Source: Archivesica marissinica
Lineage: Eukaryota > Mollusca > Bivalvia > Venerida > Vesicomyidae
Assembly (NCBI GenBank): GCA_014843695.1
Contig: CM026400.1
Coordinates: 40,664,923 to 40,728,922 of the forward strand
Length of the DNA stretch: 64,000 bases
Direction of reading: 5' to 3'
Shown: piece after piece, positions 1 through 13,309 of the stretch
How positions within the stretch are numbered: position 1 is the stretch's first letter
How the letters are laid out: each line of letters begins with the position of its first letter
Position numbers and translations under genes: made by a program
The notes under the pieces: model-generated
Database searches by the model: none
Told to the model about the DNA's origin: nothing
What the model saw: only the letters and a program-made list of their open reading frames with translations

Positions 1-3000
1 TGTCAGGTTATGGGCGCAGCAATTTAGATTGTCAGATTATGGGCGCAGCCATTTAGATTGTCAGGTTATGGGCGCAATCATTTAGATTGTCAGGTTATGG
101 TCGCAACCATTTAGATTGTCAGGTTGTGGGCGCAACAATTTAGATTGTCAGGTTATGGGCGCAATCATTTAGATTGTCAGGTTGTGGGCGCAGCCATTTA
201 GATTGTCAGGTTATGGGCGCAGCCATTTAGATTGTCAGGTTATGGGAGCAACCATTTAGATTGTCAGGTTATGGGCGCAACCATTTAGATTGTCAGGTTA
301 TGGGCGCAACCATTTAGATTGTCAGGTTATGGGCGCAATCATTTAGATTGTCAGGTTGTGGGCGCAATCATTTAGATTGTCAGGTTATGGGCGCAATCAT
401 TTAGATTGTCAAGTTGTGGGCACAATCATTTAGATTGTCAGGTTATGGGCGCAATCATTTAGATTGTCAGGTTGTGGGCGCAATCTTTTAGATTGTCAGG
501 ATGTGGGCGCAATCATTTAGATTGTCAGGTTGTGGGCGCAGCCATTTAGATTGTCAGGTTATGGGAGCAACCATTTAGATTGTCAGGTTATGGGCGCAAC
601 CATTTAGATTGTCAGGTTATGGGCGCAACCATTTAGATTGTCAGGTTGTTGGCGCAACCATTTAGATTGTCAGGTTATGGGCGCAACCATTTAGATTGTC
701 ACGTTGTGGGCACAGCCATTTAGATTGTCAGGTTATGGGAGCAACCATTTAGATTGTCAGGCTTATGGGCGCAACCATTTAGATTATCAGATTATGGGCG
801 CAACCATTTAGATTGTCAGGTTGTGGGCGCAACCATTTAGATTGTCAGGTTATGGGCGCAACCATTTAGATTGTCACGTTGTGGGCGCAGCCATTTAGAT
901 TGTCACGTTGTGGGCGCAGCAATTTAGATTGTCACGTTGTGGGCTCAGCCATTTAGATTGTCACGTTGTGGGCGCAGCCATTTAGATTGTCAGGTTATGG
1001 GCGCAACCATTTAGATTGTCACGTTGTGGGCGCAACCATTTAGATTGTCACGTTGTGGGCGCAACCATTTAGATTGTCACGTTGTGGGCGCAACCATTTA
1101 GATTTTCAGGTTGTGGGCGCAACCATTTAGATTGTCAGGTTGTGGACGCAACCATTTAGATTGTCAGGTTATAGGCACAACCATTTAGATTGTCAGGTTG
1201 TGGGCGCAACCATTTAGATTGTCACGTTGTGGGTGCAGCCATTTAGATTGTCAGGTTGTGGGCGCAGCCATTTAGATTGTCAGGTTGTAGGCGCAGCCAT
1301 TTAGATTGTCAGGTTGTGGGCGCAGCCATTTAGATTGTCAGGTTGTGGGCGCAGCCATTTACATTGTCAGGTTGTGGGCGCAGCCATTTAGATTGTCAGG
1401 TTGTGGGCGCAGCCATTTAGATTGTCAGGTTGTAGGCGCAGCCATTTAGAGTGTCAGGTTGTGGGCGCAGCCATTTAGAGTGTCAGGTTGTAGGCGCAGC
1501 CATTTAGATTGCCAGGTTATGGGCGCAACCATTTAGAGTGTCAGGTTATGGGCACAATCATTTAGATTGTCAGGTTATGGGCGCAATCATTTAGATTGTC
1601 AGGTTGTGGGCGCAATCATTTAGATTGTCAGGTTGTGGGCGCAGCCATTTAGATTGTCAGGTTGTGGGCGCAGCCATTTAGATTGTCAGGTTGTGGGCGC
1701 AGCCATTTAGATTGTCAGGTTGTAGGCGCAGCCATTTAGATTGTCAGGTTGTGGGCGCAATCATTTAGATTGTCAGGTTGTGGGCGCAGCCATTTAGATT
1801 GTCAGGTTGTGGGCGCAGCCATTTAGATTGTCAGGTTGTGGGCGCAGCCATTTAGATTGTGAGGTTATGGGCGCAACCATTCAGAGTGTCAGGTTGTGAG
1901 TGCAGCCATTTAGATTGTCAGGTTATGGGCGCAGCCATTTGATTGTCAGGTTATGGGCGCAACCATTTAGATTGTCAGGTTGTGGGCGCAACAATTTAGA
2001 TTGTCAGGCTATGGGCGCAGCCATTTAGATTGTCAGGTTGTGGGCGCAGCCATTTAGATTGTCAGGTTATGGGCTCAGCAATTTAGATTGTCAGATTATG
2101 GGCGCAGCCATTTAGATTGTCAGGTTATGGGCGCAACCATTTAGATTGTCAGGTTGTGGGCGCAGCCATTTAGATTGTCAGGTTATGGGCGCAACCATTT
2201 AGATTGTCAGGTTATGGGCGCAACCATTTAGATTGTCAGGTTGTGGGCGCAACCATTTAGATTGTCAGGTTGTGGGCGCAGCCATTTAGATTGTCAGGTT
2301 ATGGGCGCAACCATTTAGATTGTCAGGTTATGGGCGCAACCATTTAGATTGTCAGGTTATGGGCGCAACCATTTAGATTGTCAGGTTGTGGGCGCAACCA
2401 TTTAGATTGTCAGGTTATGGGCGCAACCATTTAGATTGTCAAGTTGTGGGCGCAACCATTTAGATTGTCAGGTTGTGGGCGTAGCCATTTAGATTGTCAG
2501 GTTATGGGCGCAACCATTTAGATTGTCAGGTTATGGGCGCAACCATTTAGATTGTCAGGTTATGGGCGCAACCATTTAGATTGTCAGGTTGTGGGCGCAA
2601 CCATTTAGATTGTCAGGTTATGGGCGCAACCATTTAGATTGTCAGGTTATGGGCGCAACCATTTAGATTGTCAGGTTATGGGCGCAACCATTTAGATTGT
2701 CAGGTTGTGGGCGCAACCATTTAGATTGTCAGGTTGTGGGCGCAGCCATTTAGATTGTCAGGTTATGGGCGCAACCATTTAGATTGTCACGTTGTGGGCG
2801 CAACCATTTAGATTGTCAGGTTATGGGCGCAGCCATTTAGATTGTCAGGTTATGGGCGCAGCCATTTAGATTGTCAGGTTATGGGCGCAGCCATTTAGAG
2901 TGCCAGGTTATGGGCGCAACCATTTAGAGTGTCAGGTTGTGGGTGCAGCTATTTAGATTGTCATGGTTATGGGCGCAACCATTTAGATTGTCAGGTTATG

Positions 3001-6000
3001 GGCGCAACCATTCAGAGTGTCAGGTTGTGGGTGCAGCCATTTAGATTGTCAGGTTATGGGCCCAACCATTTAGAGTGTCAGGTTGTGGGCGCAGCCATTT
3101 AGATTGTCAGGTTATGGGCGCAGCCATTTAGATTGTCAGGTTATGGGCGCAGCAATTTAGATTGTCAGATTATGGGCGCAGCCATTTAGATTGTCAGGTT
3201 ATGGGCGCAGCCATTTAGATTGTCAGGTTATGGTCGCAACCATTTAGATTGTCAGGTTGTGGGCGCAACCATTTAGATTGTCAGGTTATGGGCGCAATCA
3301 TTTAGATTGTCAGGTTGTGGGCGCAGCCATTTAGATTGTCAGGTTATGGGCGCAGCCATTTAGATTGTCAGGTTATGGGAGCAACCATTTAGATTGTCAG
3401 GTTATGGGCGCAACCATTTAGATTGTCAGGTTATGGGCGCAACCATTTAGATTGTCAGGTTATGGGCGCAATCATTTAGATTGTCAGGTTATGGGCGCAA
3501 CCATTTAGATTGTCAGGTTATGGGCGCAGCCATTTAGATTGTCAGGTTATGGGCGCAGCCATTTAGATTGTCAGGTTATGGGAGCAACCATTTAGATTGT
3601 CAGGTTATGGGCGCAACCATTTAGATTGTCAGGTTATGGGCGCAACCATTTAGATTGTCAGGTTATGGGCGCAATCATTTAGATTGTCAGGTTATGGGCG
3701 CAACCATTTAGATTGTCAGGTTATGGGCGCAACCATTTAGATTGTCAGGTTATGGGCGCAATCATTTAGATTGTCAGGTTATGGGCGCAATCATTTAGAT
3801 TGTCAAGTTGTGGGCACAATCATTTAGATTGTCAGGTTATGGGCGCAATCATTTAGATTGTCAGGTTGTGGGCGCAATCTTTTAGATTGTCAGGATGTGG
3901 GCGCAATCATTTAGATTGTCAGGTTGTGGGCGCAGCCATTTAGATTGTCAGGTTATGGGAGCAACCATTTAGATTGTCAGGTTATGGGCGCAACCATTTA
4001 GATTGTCAGGTTATGGGCGCAACCATTTAGATTGTCAGGTTGTCGGCGCAACCATTTAGATTGTCAGGTTATGGGCGCAACCATTTAGATTGTCACGTTG
4101 TGGGCACAGCCATTTAGATTGTCAGGTTATGGGAGCAACCATTTAGATTGTCAGGCTTATGGGCGCAACCATTTAGATTATCAGATTATGGGCGCAACCA
4201 TTTAGATTGTCAGGTTGTGGGCGCAACCATTTAGATTGTCAGGTTATGGGCGCAACCATTTAGATTGTCACGTTGTGGGCGCAGCCATTTAGATTGTCAC
4301 GTTGTGGGCGCAGCAATTTAGATTGTCACGTTGTGGGCGCAGCCATTTAGATTGTCACGTTGTGGGCGCAGCCATTTAGATTGTCAGGTTATGGGCGCAA
4401 CCATTTAGATTGTCACGTTGTGGGCGCAACCATTTAGATTGTCACGTTGTGGGCGCAACCATTTAGATTGTCACGTTGTGGGCGCAACCATTTAGATTTT
4501 CAGGTTGTGGGCGCAACCATTTAGATTGTCAGGTTGTGGACGCAACCATTTAGATTGTCAGGTTATAGGCACAACCATTTAGATTGTCAGGTTATGGGCG
4601 CAACCATTTAGAGTGTCAGGTTATGGGCACAATCATTTAGATTGTCAGGTTATGGGCGCAATCATTTAGATTGTCAGGTTGTGGGCGCAATCATTTAGAT
4701 TGTCAGGTTGTGGGCGCAGCCATTAAGATTGTCAGGTTGTGGGCGCAGCCATTTAGATTGTCAGGTTGTGGGCGCAGCCATTTAGATTGTCAGGTTGTGG
4801 GCGCAGCCATTTAGATTGTCAGGTTGTGGGCGCAGCCATTTAGATTGTCAGGTTGTAGGCGCAGCCATTTAGAGTGTCAGGTTGTGGGTGCAACCATTTA
4901 GATTGTCAGGTTGTGGGCGCAGCCATTTAGAGTGTCAGGTTGTGGGCGCAGCCATTTTGAGTGTCAGGTTGTGGGCGCAGCCATTTAGATTGTCAGGTTG
5001 TAGGCGCAGCCATTTAGAGTGTCAGGTTGTGGGCGCAGCCATTTGGAATGTCAGGTTGTGGGCGCAGCCATTTAGATTGTCAGGTTGTGGGCGCAATCAT
5101 TTAGATTGTCAGGTTGTGGGCGCAGCCATTTAGATTGTCAGGTTGTGGGCGCAGCCATTTAGATTGTCAGGTTGTGGGCGCAGCCATTTAGATTGTCAGG
5201 TTGTGGGCGCAGCCATTTAGATTGTCAGGTTGTGGGCGCAATCATTTAGATTGTCAGGTTGTGGGCGCAGCCATTTAGATTGTCAGGTTGTGGGCGTAGC
5301 CATTTAGATTGTCAGGTTGTGGGCGCAGCCATTTAGAGTGTCAGGTTGTGGGCGCAACCATTTAGATTGTCAGGTTGTGGGCGCAGCCATTTAGATTGTC
5401 AGGTTGTAGGCGCAGCCATTTAGAGTGTCAGGTTGTGGGTGCAACCATTTAGATTGTCAGGTTGTGGGCGCAGCCATTTAGATTGTCAGGTTGTAGGCGC
5501 AGCCATTTAGAGTGTCAGGTTGTGGGCGCAGCCATTTTGAGTGTCAGGTTGTGGGCGCAGCCATTTAGATTGTCAGGTTGTGGGCGCAGCCATTTAGATT
5601 GTCAGGTTATGGGCGCAACCATTTAGATTGTCACGTTGTGGGCGCAACCATTTAGATTGTCACGTTGTGGGCGCAACCATTTAGATGGTCACTTTGTGGG
5701 CGCAACCATTTAGATTTTCAGGTTGTGGGCGCAACCATTTAGATTGTCAGGTTGTGGACGCAACCATTTAGATTGTCAGGTTATAGGCACAACCATTTAG
5801 ATTGTCAGGTTGTGGGCGCAACCATTTAGATTGTCACGTTGTGGGCGCAGCCATTTAGATTGTCAGGTTGTGGGCGCAGCCATTTAGATTGTCAGGTTGT
5901 AGGCGCAGCCATTTAGATTGTCAGGTTGTGGGCGCAGCCATTTAGATTGTCAGGTTGTGGGCGCAGCCATTTAGATTGTCAGGTTGTGGGCGCAGCCATT

Positions 6001-9000
6001 TAGATTGTCAGGTTGTGGGCGCAGCCATTTAGATTGTCAGGTTGTAGGCGCAGCCATTTAGAGTGTCAGGTTGTGGGCGCAGCCATTTAGAGTGTCAGGT
6101 TGTAGGCGCAGCCATTTAGATTGTCAGGTTATGGGCGCAACCATTTAGAGTGTCAGGTTATGGGCACAACCATTTAGATTGTCAGGTTATGGGCGCAATC
6201 ATTTAGATTGTCAGGTTGTGGGCGCAATCATTTAGATTGTCAGGTTGTGGGCGCAGCCATTTAGATTGTCAGGTTGTGGGCGCAGCCATTTAGATTGTCA
6301 GGTTGTGGGCGCAGCCATTTAGATTGTCAGGTTGTAGGCGCAGCCATTTAGATTGTCAGGTTGTGGGCGCAATCATTTAGATTGTCAGGTTGTGGGCGCA
6401 GCCATTTAGATTGTCAGGTTGTGGGCGCAGCCATTTAGATTGTCAGGTTGTGGGCGCAGCCATTTAGATTGTCAGGTTGTGGGCGCAGCCATTTAGATTG
6501 TCAGGTTGTGGGCGCAGCCATTTAGATTGTCAGGTTGTAGGCGCAGCCATTTAGAGTGTCAGGTTGTGGGTGCAACCATTTAGATTGTCAGGTTGTGGGC
6601 GCAGCCATTTAGATTGTCAGGTTGTAGGCGCAGCCATTTAGAGTGTCAGGTTGTGGGCGCAGCCATTTTGAGTGTCAGGTTGTGGGCGCAGCCATTTAGA
6701 TTGTCAGGTTGTAGGCGCAGCCATTTAGAGTGTCAGGTTGTGGGCGCAGCCATTTGGAATGTCAGGTTGTGGGCGCAGCCATTTAGATTGTCAGGTTGTG
6801 GGCGCAATCATTTAGATTGTCAGGTTGTGGGCGCAGCCATTTAGATTGTCAGGTTGTGGGCGCAGCCATTTAGATTGTCAGGTTGTGGGCGCAGCCATTT
6901 AGATTGTCAGGTTGTGGGCGCAGCCATTTAGATTGTCAGGTTGTGGGCGCAATCATTTAGATTGTCAGGTTGTGGGCGCAGCCATTTAGATTGTCAGGTT
7001 GTGGGCGCAGCCATTTAGATTGTCAGGTTGTGGGCGCAGCCATTTAGAGTGTCAGGTTGTGGGCGCAACCATTTAGATTGTCAGGTTGTGGGCGCAGCCA
7101 TTTAGATTGTCAGGTTGTAGGCGCAGCCATTTAGAGTGTCAGGTTGTGGGTGCAACCATTTAGATTGTCAGGTTGTGGGCGCAGCCATTTAGATTGTCAG
7201 GTTGTAGGCGCAGCCATTTAGATTGTCAGGTTGTGGGCGCAATCATTTAGATTGTCAGGTTGTGGGCGCAGCCATTTAGATTGTCAGGTTGTGGGCGCAG
7301 CCATTTAGATTGTCAGGTTGTGGGCGCAGCCATTTAGATTGTCAGGTTGTAGGCGCAGCCATTTAGAGTGTCAGGTTGTGGGCGCAGCCATTTAGAGTGT
7401 CAGGTTGTAGGCGCATCCATTTAGATTGCCAGGTTATGGGCGCAACCATTTAGAGTGTCAGGTTATGGGCACAATCATTTAGATTGTCAGGTTATGGGCG
7501 CAATCATTTAGATTGTCAGGTTGTGGGCGCAATCATTTAGATTGTCAGGTTGTGGGCGCAGCCATTTAGATTGTCAGGTTGTGGGCGCAGCCATTTAGAT
7601 TGTCAGGTTGTAGGCGCAGCCATTTAGATTGTCAGGTTGTGGGCGCAATCATTTAGATTGTCAGGTTGTGGGCGCAGCCATTTAGATTGTCAGGTTGTGG
7701 GCGCAGCCATTTAGATTGTCAGGTTGTGGGCGCAGCCATTTAGATTGTCAGGTTGTGGGCGCAGCCATTTAGATTGTCAGGTTGTGGGCGCAGCCATTTA
7801 GATTGTCAGGTTGTAGCGCAGCCATTTAGAGTGTCAGGTTGTGGGCGCAACCATTTAGATTGTCAGGTTGTGAGCGCAGCCATTTAGATTGGTAGTTGTA
7901 GGCGCAGCCATTTAGATTGTCAGGTTGTGGGTGCAACCATTTAGATTGTCAGGTTGTGGGCGCAGCCATTTAGATTGTCAGGTTGTAGGCGCAGCCATTT
8001 AGAGTGTCAGGTTGTGGGCGCAGCCATTTTGAGTGTCAGGTTGTGGGCGCAGCCATTTAGATTGTCAGGTTGTAGGCGCAGCCATGTAGAGTGTCAGGTT
8101 GTGGGCGCAGCCATTTGGAATGTCAGGTTGTGGGCGCAGCCATTTAGATTGTCAGGTTGTGGGCGCAATCATTTAGATTGTCAGGTTGTGGGCGCAGCCA
8201 TTTAGATTGTCAGGTTGTGGGCGCAGCCATTTAGATTGTCAGGTTGTGGGCACAGCCATTTAGATTGTCAGGTTGTGGGCGCAGCCATTTAGATTGTCAG
8301 GTTGTGGGCGCAATCATTTAGATTGTTAGGTTGTGGGCGCAGCCATTTAGATTGTCAGGTTGTGGGCGTAGCCATTTAGATTGTCAGGTTGTGGGCGCAG
8401 CCATTTAGATTGTCAGGTTGTGGGCGCAGCCATTTAGATTGTCAGGTTGTGGGCGCAGCCATTTAGATTGTCAGGTTGTAGGCGCAGCCATTTAGAGTGT
8501 CAGGTTGTGGGTGCAACCATTTAGATTGTCAGGTTGTGGGCGCAGCCATTTAGATTGTCAGGTTGTAGGCGCAGCCATTTAGAGTGTCAGGTTGTGGGCG
8601 CAGCCATTTTGAGTGTCAGGTTGTGGGCGCAGCCATTTAGATTGTCAGGTTGTAGGCGCAGCCATTTAGAGTGTCAGGTTGTGGGCGCAGCCATTTGGAA
8701 TGTCAGGTTGTGGGCGCAGCCATTTAGATTGTCAGGTTGTGGGCGCAATCATTTAGATTGTCAGGTTGTGGGCGCAGCCATTTAGATTGTCAGGTTGTGG
8801 GCGCAGCCATTTAGATTGTCAGGTTGTGGGCGCAGCCATTTAGATTGTCAGGTTGTGGGCGCAGCCATTTAGATTGTCAGGTTGTAGGCGCAGCCATTTA
8901 GATTGTCAGGTTGTGGGCGCAGCCATTTAGATTGTCAGGTTATGGGCGCAGCAATTTAGATGTCAGATTATGGGCGCAGCCATTTAGATTGTCAGGTTAT

Positions 9001-10701
9001 GGGCGCAGCCATTTAGATTGTCAGGTTGTGGGCGCAATCATTTAGATTGTCAGGTTGTGGGTGCAGCCATATAGATTGTCAGGTTGTGGGCGCAGCCATT
9101 TAGATTGTCAGGTTGTGGGCGCAATCATTTAGATTGTCAGGTTGTAGGCGCAGCCATTTAGAGTGTCAGTTGTGGCGCAGCCATTTGGATTGTCAGGTTG
9201 TGGGCGCAGCCATTTAGATTGTCAGGTTGTGGGCGCAATCATTTAGATTGTCAGGTTGTGGGCGCAGCCATTTAGATTGTCAGGTTGTGGGCGCAATCAT
9301 TTAGATTGTCAGGTTGTGGGCGCAGCCATTTAGATTATCAGGTTGTGGGCGCAGCCATTTAGATTGTCAGGTTGTGGGCGCAGCCATTTAGATTATCAGG
9401 TTGTGGGCGCAGCCATTTAGATTGTCAGGTTGTGGGCGCAGCCATTTAGATTGTCAGGTTGTGGGCGCAATCATTTAGATTGTCAGGTTGTGGGCGCAAC
9501 CATTTAGATTGTCAGGTTATGGGCGTAGCCATTTAGATTGTTAGGTTATGGGCGCAGCCATTTAGATTATCAGGTTATGGGCGCAGCCATTTAGATTGCC
9601 AGGTTATGGGCGCAACCATTTAGAGTGTCAGGTTGTGGGCGCAGCCATTTAGATTGTCAGGGTTATGGGCGCAACCATTTAGATTGTCAGGTTATGGGCG
9701 CAGCCATTTAGAGTGTCAGGTTGTGGGCGCAACCATTTAGATTGTCAGGTTGTGGGCGCAGCCATTTAGATTGTCAGGTTGTAGGCGCAGCCATTTAGAG
9801 TGTCAGGTTGTGGGCGCAGCCATTTAGATTGTCAGGTTGTGGGCGCAGCCATTTAGATTGTCAGGTTGTAGGCGCAGCCATTTAGAGTGTCAGGTTGTGG
9901 GCGCAGCCATTTAGAGTGTCAGGTTGTAGGCGCAGCCATTTAGATTGCCAGGTTATGGGCGCAACCATTTAGAGTGTCAGGTTATGGGCACAATCATTTA
10001 GATTGTCAGGTTATGGGCGCAATCATTTAGATTGTCAGGTTGTGGGCGCAATCATTTAGATTGTCAGGTTATGGGCGCAATCATTTAGATTGTCAGGTTA
10101 TGGGCGCAATCATTTAGATTGTCAGGTTATGGGCGAAACCATTTAATTGTCATGTAATGGGCGAAACCAATTAGATTGTCAGGTTGTGGGCGCAACCATT
10201 TAGATTGTAAGGTTATGGGAGCAAACATTTAGATGAAGGTTGCCACCAAACACCAACAAACATGGGCGCAGCCATTTAGATTGTCAGGTTGTGGGCGCAG
10301 CCATTTAGATTGTCAGGTTGTGGGCGCAGCCATTTAGATTGTCAGGTTGTGGGCGCAGCCATTTAGATTGTCAGGTTGTAGGCGCAGCCATTTAGATTGT
10401 CAGGTTGTGGGCGCAATCATTTAGATTGTCAGGTTGTGGGCGCTGCCATTTAGATTGTCAGGTTGTGGGCGCAGCCATTTAGATTGTCAGGTTGTGGGCG
10501 CAGCCATTTAGATTGTCAGGTTGTGGGCGCAGCCATTTAGATTGTCAGGTTGTGGGCGCAGCCATTTAGATTGTCAGGTTGTAGGCGCAGCCATTTAGAG
10601 TGTCAGGTTGTGGGCGCAACCATTTAGATTGTCAGGTTGTGAGCGCAGCCATTTAGATTGGTAGGTTGTAGGCGCAGCCATTTAGAGTGTCAGGTTGTGG
10701 G
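1..10701. repeat. 29-bp satellite array, about 369 copies
   Basis: A head-to-tail array of a 29-bp unit with core TTTAGATTGTCAGGTT followed by GTGGGCGCAGCCA or ATGGGCGCAACCA variants. The unit is not a multiple of three, so open frames pass through it only by rotating through all three phases (29-codon super-period). The four near-identical 83-codon frames near 4882, 6593, 7954 and 8534 are one variant block recopied, not genes. The array is already running at base 1 and ends at the assembly gap, so its true length is unknown. Long blocks are duplicated within it (see findings). Confidence 0.97.
10120..10262. repeat. degenerate interruption within the 29-bp satellite
   Basis: Units here carry unusual substitutions and short deletions (GGGCGAAACC, ATTTAATTGTCATG). 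They are followed by a stretch at about 10232-10261 unrelated to the unit, around TTGCCACCAAACACCAAC, after which regular units resume. It looks like an old breakpoint or the edge of an earlier array. Confidence 0.7.
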
Positions 10702-11701
10702 NNNNNNNNNNNNNNNNNNNNNNNNNNNNNNNNNNNNNNNNNNNNNNNNNNNNNNNNNNNNNNNNNNNNNNNNNNNNNNNNNNNNNNNNNNNNNNNNNNN
10801 NNNNNNNNNNNNNNNNNNNNNNNNNNNNNNNNNNNNNNNNNNNNNNNNNNNNNNNNNNNNNNNNNNNNNNNNNNNNNNNNNNNNNNNNNNNNNNNNNNNN
10901 NNNNNNNNNNNNNNNNNNNNNNNNNNNNNNNNNNNNNNNNNNNNNNNNNNNNNNNNNNNNNNNNNNNNNNNNNNNNNNNNNNNNNNNNNNNNNNNNNNNN
11001 NNNNNNNNNNNNNNNNNNNNNNNNNNNNNNNNNNNNNNNNNNNNNNNNNNNNNNNNNNNNNNNNNNNNNNNNNNNNNNNNNNNNNNNNNNNNNNNNNNNN
11101 NNNNNNNNNNNNNNNNNNNNNNNNNNNNNNNNNNNNNNNNNNNNNNNNNNNNNNNNNNNNNNNNNNNNNNNNNNNNNNNNNNNNNNNNNNNNNNNNNNNN
11201 NNNNNNNNNNNNNNNNNNNNNNNNNNNNNNNNNNNNNNNNNNNNNNNNNNNNNNNNNNNNNNNNNNNNNNNNNNNNNNNNNNNNNNNNNNNNNNNNNNNN
11301 NNNNNNNNNNNNNNNNNNNNNNNNNNNNNNNNNNNNNNNNNNNNNNNNNNNNNNNNNNNNNNNNNNNNNNNNNNNNNNNNNNNNNNNNNNNNNNNNNNNN
11401 NNNNNNNNNNNNNNNNNNNNNNNNNNNNNNNNNNNNNNNNNNNNNNNNNNNNNNNNNNNNNNNNNNNNNNNNNNNNNNNNNNNNNNNNNNNNNNNNNNNN
11501 NNNNNNNNNNNNNNNNNNNNNNNNNNNNNNNNNNNNNNNNNNNNNNNNNNNNNNNNNNNNNNNNNNNNNNNNNNNNNNNNNNNNNNNNNNNNNNNNNNNN
11601 NNNNNNNNNNNNNNNNNNNNNNNNNNNNNNNNNNNNNNNNNNNNNNNNNNNNNNNNNNNNNNNNNNNNNNNNNNNNNNNNNNNNNNNNNNNNNNNNNNNN
11701 N
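10702..11701. other. assembly gap of exactly 1000 N
   Basis: A run of exactly 1000 undetermined bases between the 29-bp satellite and a GACT array. The round number suggests a placeholder whose real size is unknown. Translations that cross it have no meaning. Confidence 0.98.
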
Positions 11702-11912
11702 GACTGACTGACTGACTGACTGACTGACTGACTGACTGACTGACTGACTGACTGACTGACTGACTGACTGACTGACTGACTGACTGACTGACTCACTGAC
11801 TCACTGACTCACTGACTCACTGACTCACTGACTCACTCACTCACTCATTACTCACTCACTCACTCACTCATTACTCACCCACTCACTCACTTACTTACTT
11901 ACTTACTTACTT
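11702..11912. repeat. GACT/CACT/TTAC tetranucleotide array
   Basis: Starts as perfect GACT repeats, changes to GACTCACT, then to TCAC with two TCATTACTCAC interruptions, and ends as TTAC repeats. The left side is cut by the assembly gap. Confidence 0.95.
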
Positions 11913-12569
11913 AATAGTATGTATTCATAATATATATCCGATTAAAACAAGTCATAACACCAATGATTAGTATGAATATGCAAGACAACCTACCTAGTTG
12001 TACCCAGTTTGACGGAAATGGCTGCGTAACCTTAAACTCAGTAATGGCATTAATTCAATGTTTGATAAATAGTGCCCCAACGTCTGCGCAAACAGGGGTA
12101 CGTATTCGTATATCAGTACGGCTTCTGTAATGACACGGGATTATTTGGGGTCATTATAAGCTATCAAGATGTAACCGAGGATTATTGTCTTGTTTGATTA
12201 ACGCCAGCATCAGCCGTATAAATATATCTTCCATGAAATATTGCAAAAACCGTGATTATCTGTACGCGTTATGATGTATAGCTATAGATGAAATATGGCT
12301 GTGTATAGCCAATGTCTGCCCAGCCGAGCCTGTTCACATATTGTGTGAAATGTGAATACAATTTCTTTTCAGATTAATAAGTAAATGTTGTTATCGGAAA
12401 CATTGTCGTGAAACAAGGGGGCCATAATTATAACGTATCCAGTGTCGCTCCACGAGTTTCTAAATATAAGGTAAAACAGGCAGTTTGTCTCTAAATCTGA
12501 AGGAAATTTGATAATAAAATAAAGGGGCCAGAATATGAAGATATGAATATCATCGTAATTCCTAAGGAC
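11913..12569. other. unique sequence, no gene seen
   Basis: AT-rich sequence without a tandem structure, a recognisable repeat family or a coding region. A 74-codon minus frame at 12369-12593 resembles nothing I know and runs into the next array. Confidence 0.6.
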
Positions 12570-12927
12570 AACCGAAGCCTCAGGAGACACCAAGACTCCT
12601 CAGGGGGCACCAATAACCATCAGGAAGCCTCAGGGGCACCAATAAGCCTCAGGGGCACCAAGAAGTCTCAGGGGCACCAAGAAGCCTCAGGGGCATCAAG
12701 AAGCCTCAGGGGGCACCAATAACCCTCAGGACGCCTCAGGGGCACCAAGAAGCATCAGGGGCACCAAGGAGCCCCAGGGGCACCAATAAACTCCAAGAAG
12801 CCTCAGGGGCACCAAGAAGCCCCAAGAAGCCACATGGGGAACCAAGAAGCCTCAGGGGCACCAATAAGCCTCAGGGGGCACCGAGACGCCTCAGGGGACA
12901 CCAAGAAGCATCAGGGACACCAAGAAC
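12570..12927. repeat. 19-bp minisatellite
   Basis: About 18 imperfect copies of a 19-bp unit, CCTCAGGGGCACCAAGAAG, with CCAATAAG and CCAATAACC variants. Spacing varies by a few bases, so it is more diverged than the larger arrays. Confidence 0.92.
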
Positions 12928-13309
12928 AACACTATGTTAATATTTGTCAAACAATACAATTTACTTCGTTCGATCTTGATCACTAACTCAGGGACCTAAA
13001 ATGATACGTCAGGTGCTCTCAGCAAAATGGATGAAGTTTGATTTGTGGATAAATCGAGGGTTGGTCCATGTGAAAGTGATTCGATTATGGGAGAAATCGG
13101 TCAGTGCATGTGGTAATGGCGGACAGCCCGGAGCTGGGATTTACAATTCTCTAGTTTCTTATTACTATTGCAAACAATCATGTTCTGGTATTTACGGGAG
13201 GCCCTAATAATATTAACAGTCCTTCAAGCGAGGTCTCCTGTCGGTGTTAGTTTAAACATATTTATGTTCTATCATATACATGCTTATCATATACATTCTT
13301 ATTTACAAC
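12928..13309. other. unique spacer, no gene seen
   Basis: No tandem repeat and no recognised element. A 68-codon plus frame at 13001-13207 has no recognisable motif and no obvious splice context. Confidence 0.55.

Noticed and set aside
1..10701. CRISPR array
   Set aside because: The 29-bp units are contiguous with no unique spacers, and the context is eukaryotic.
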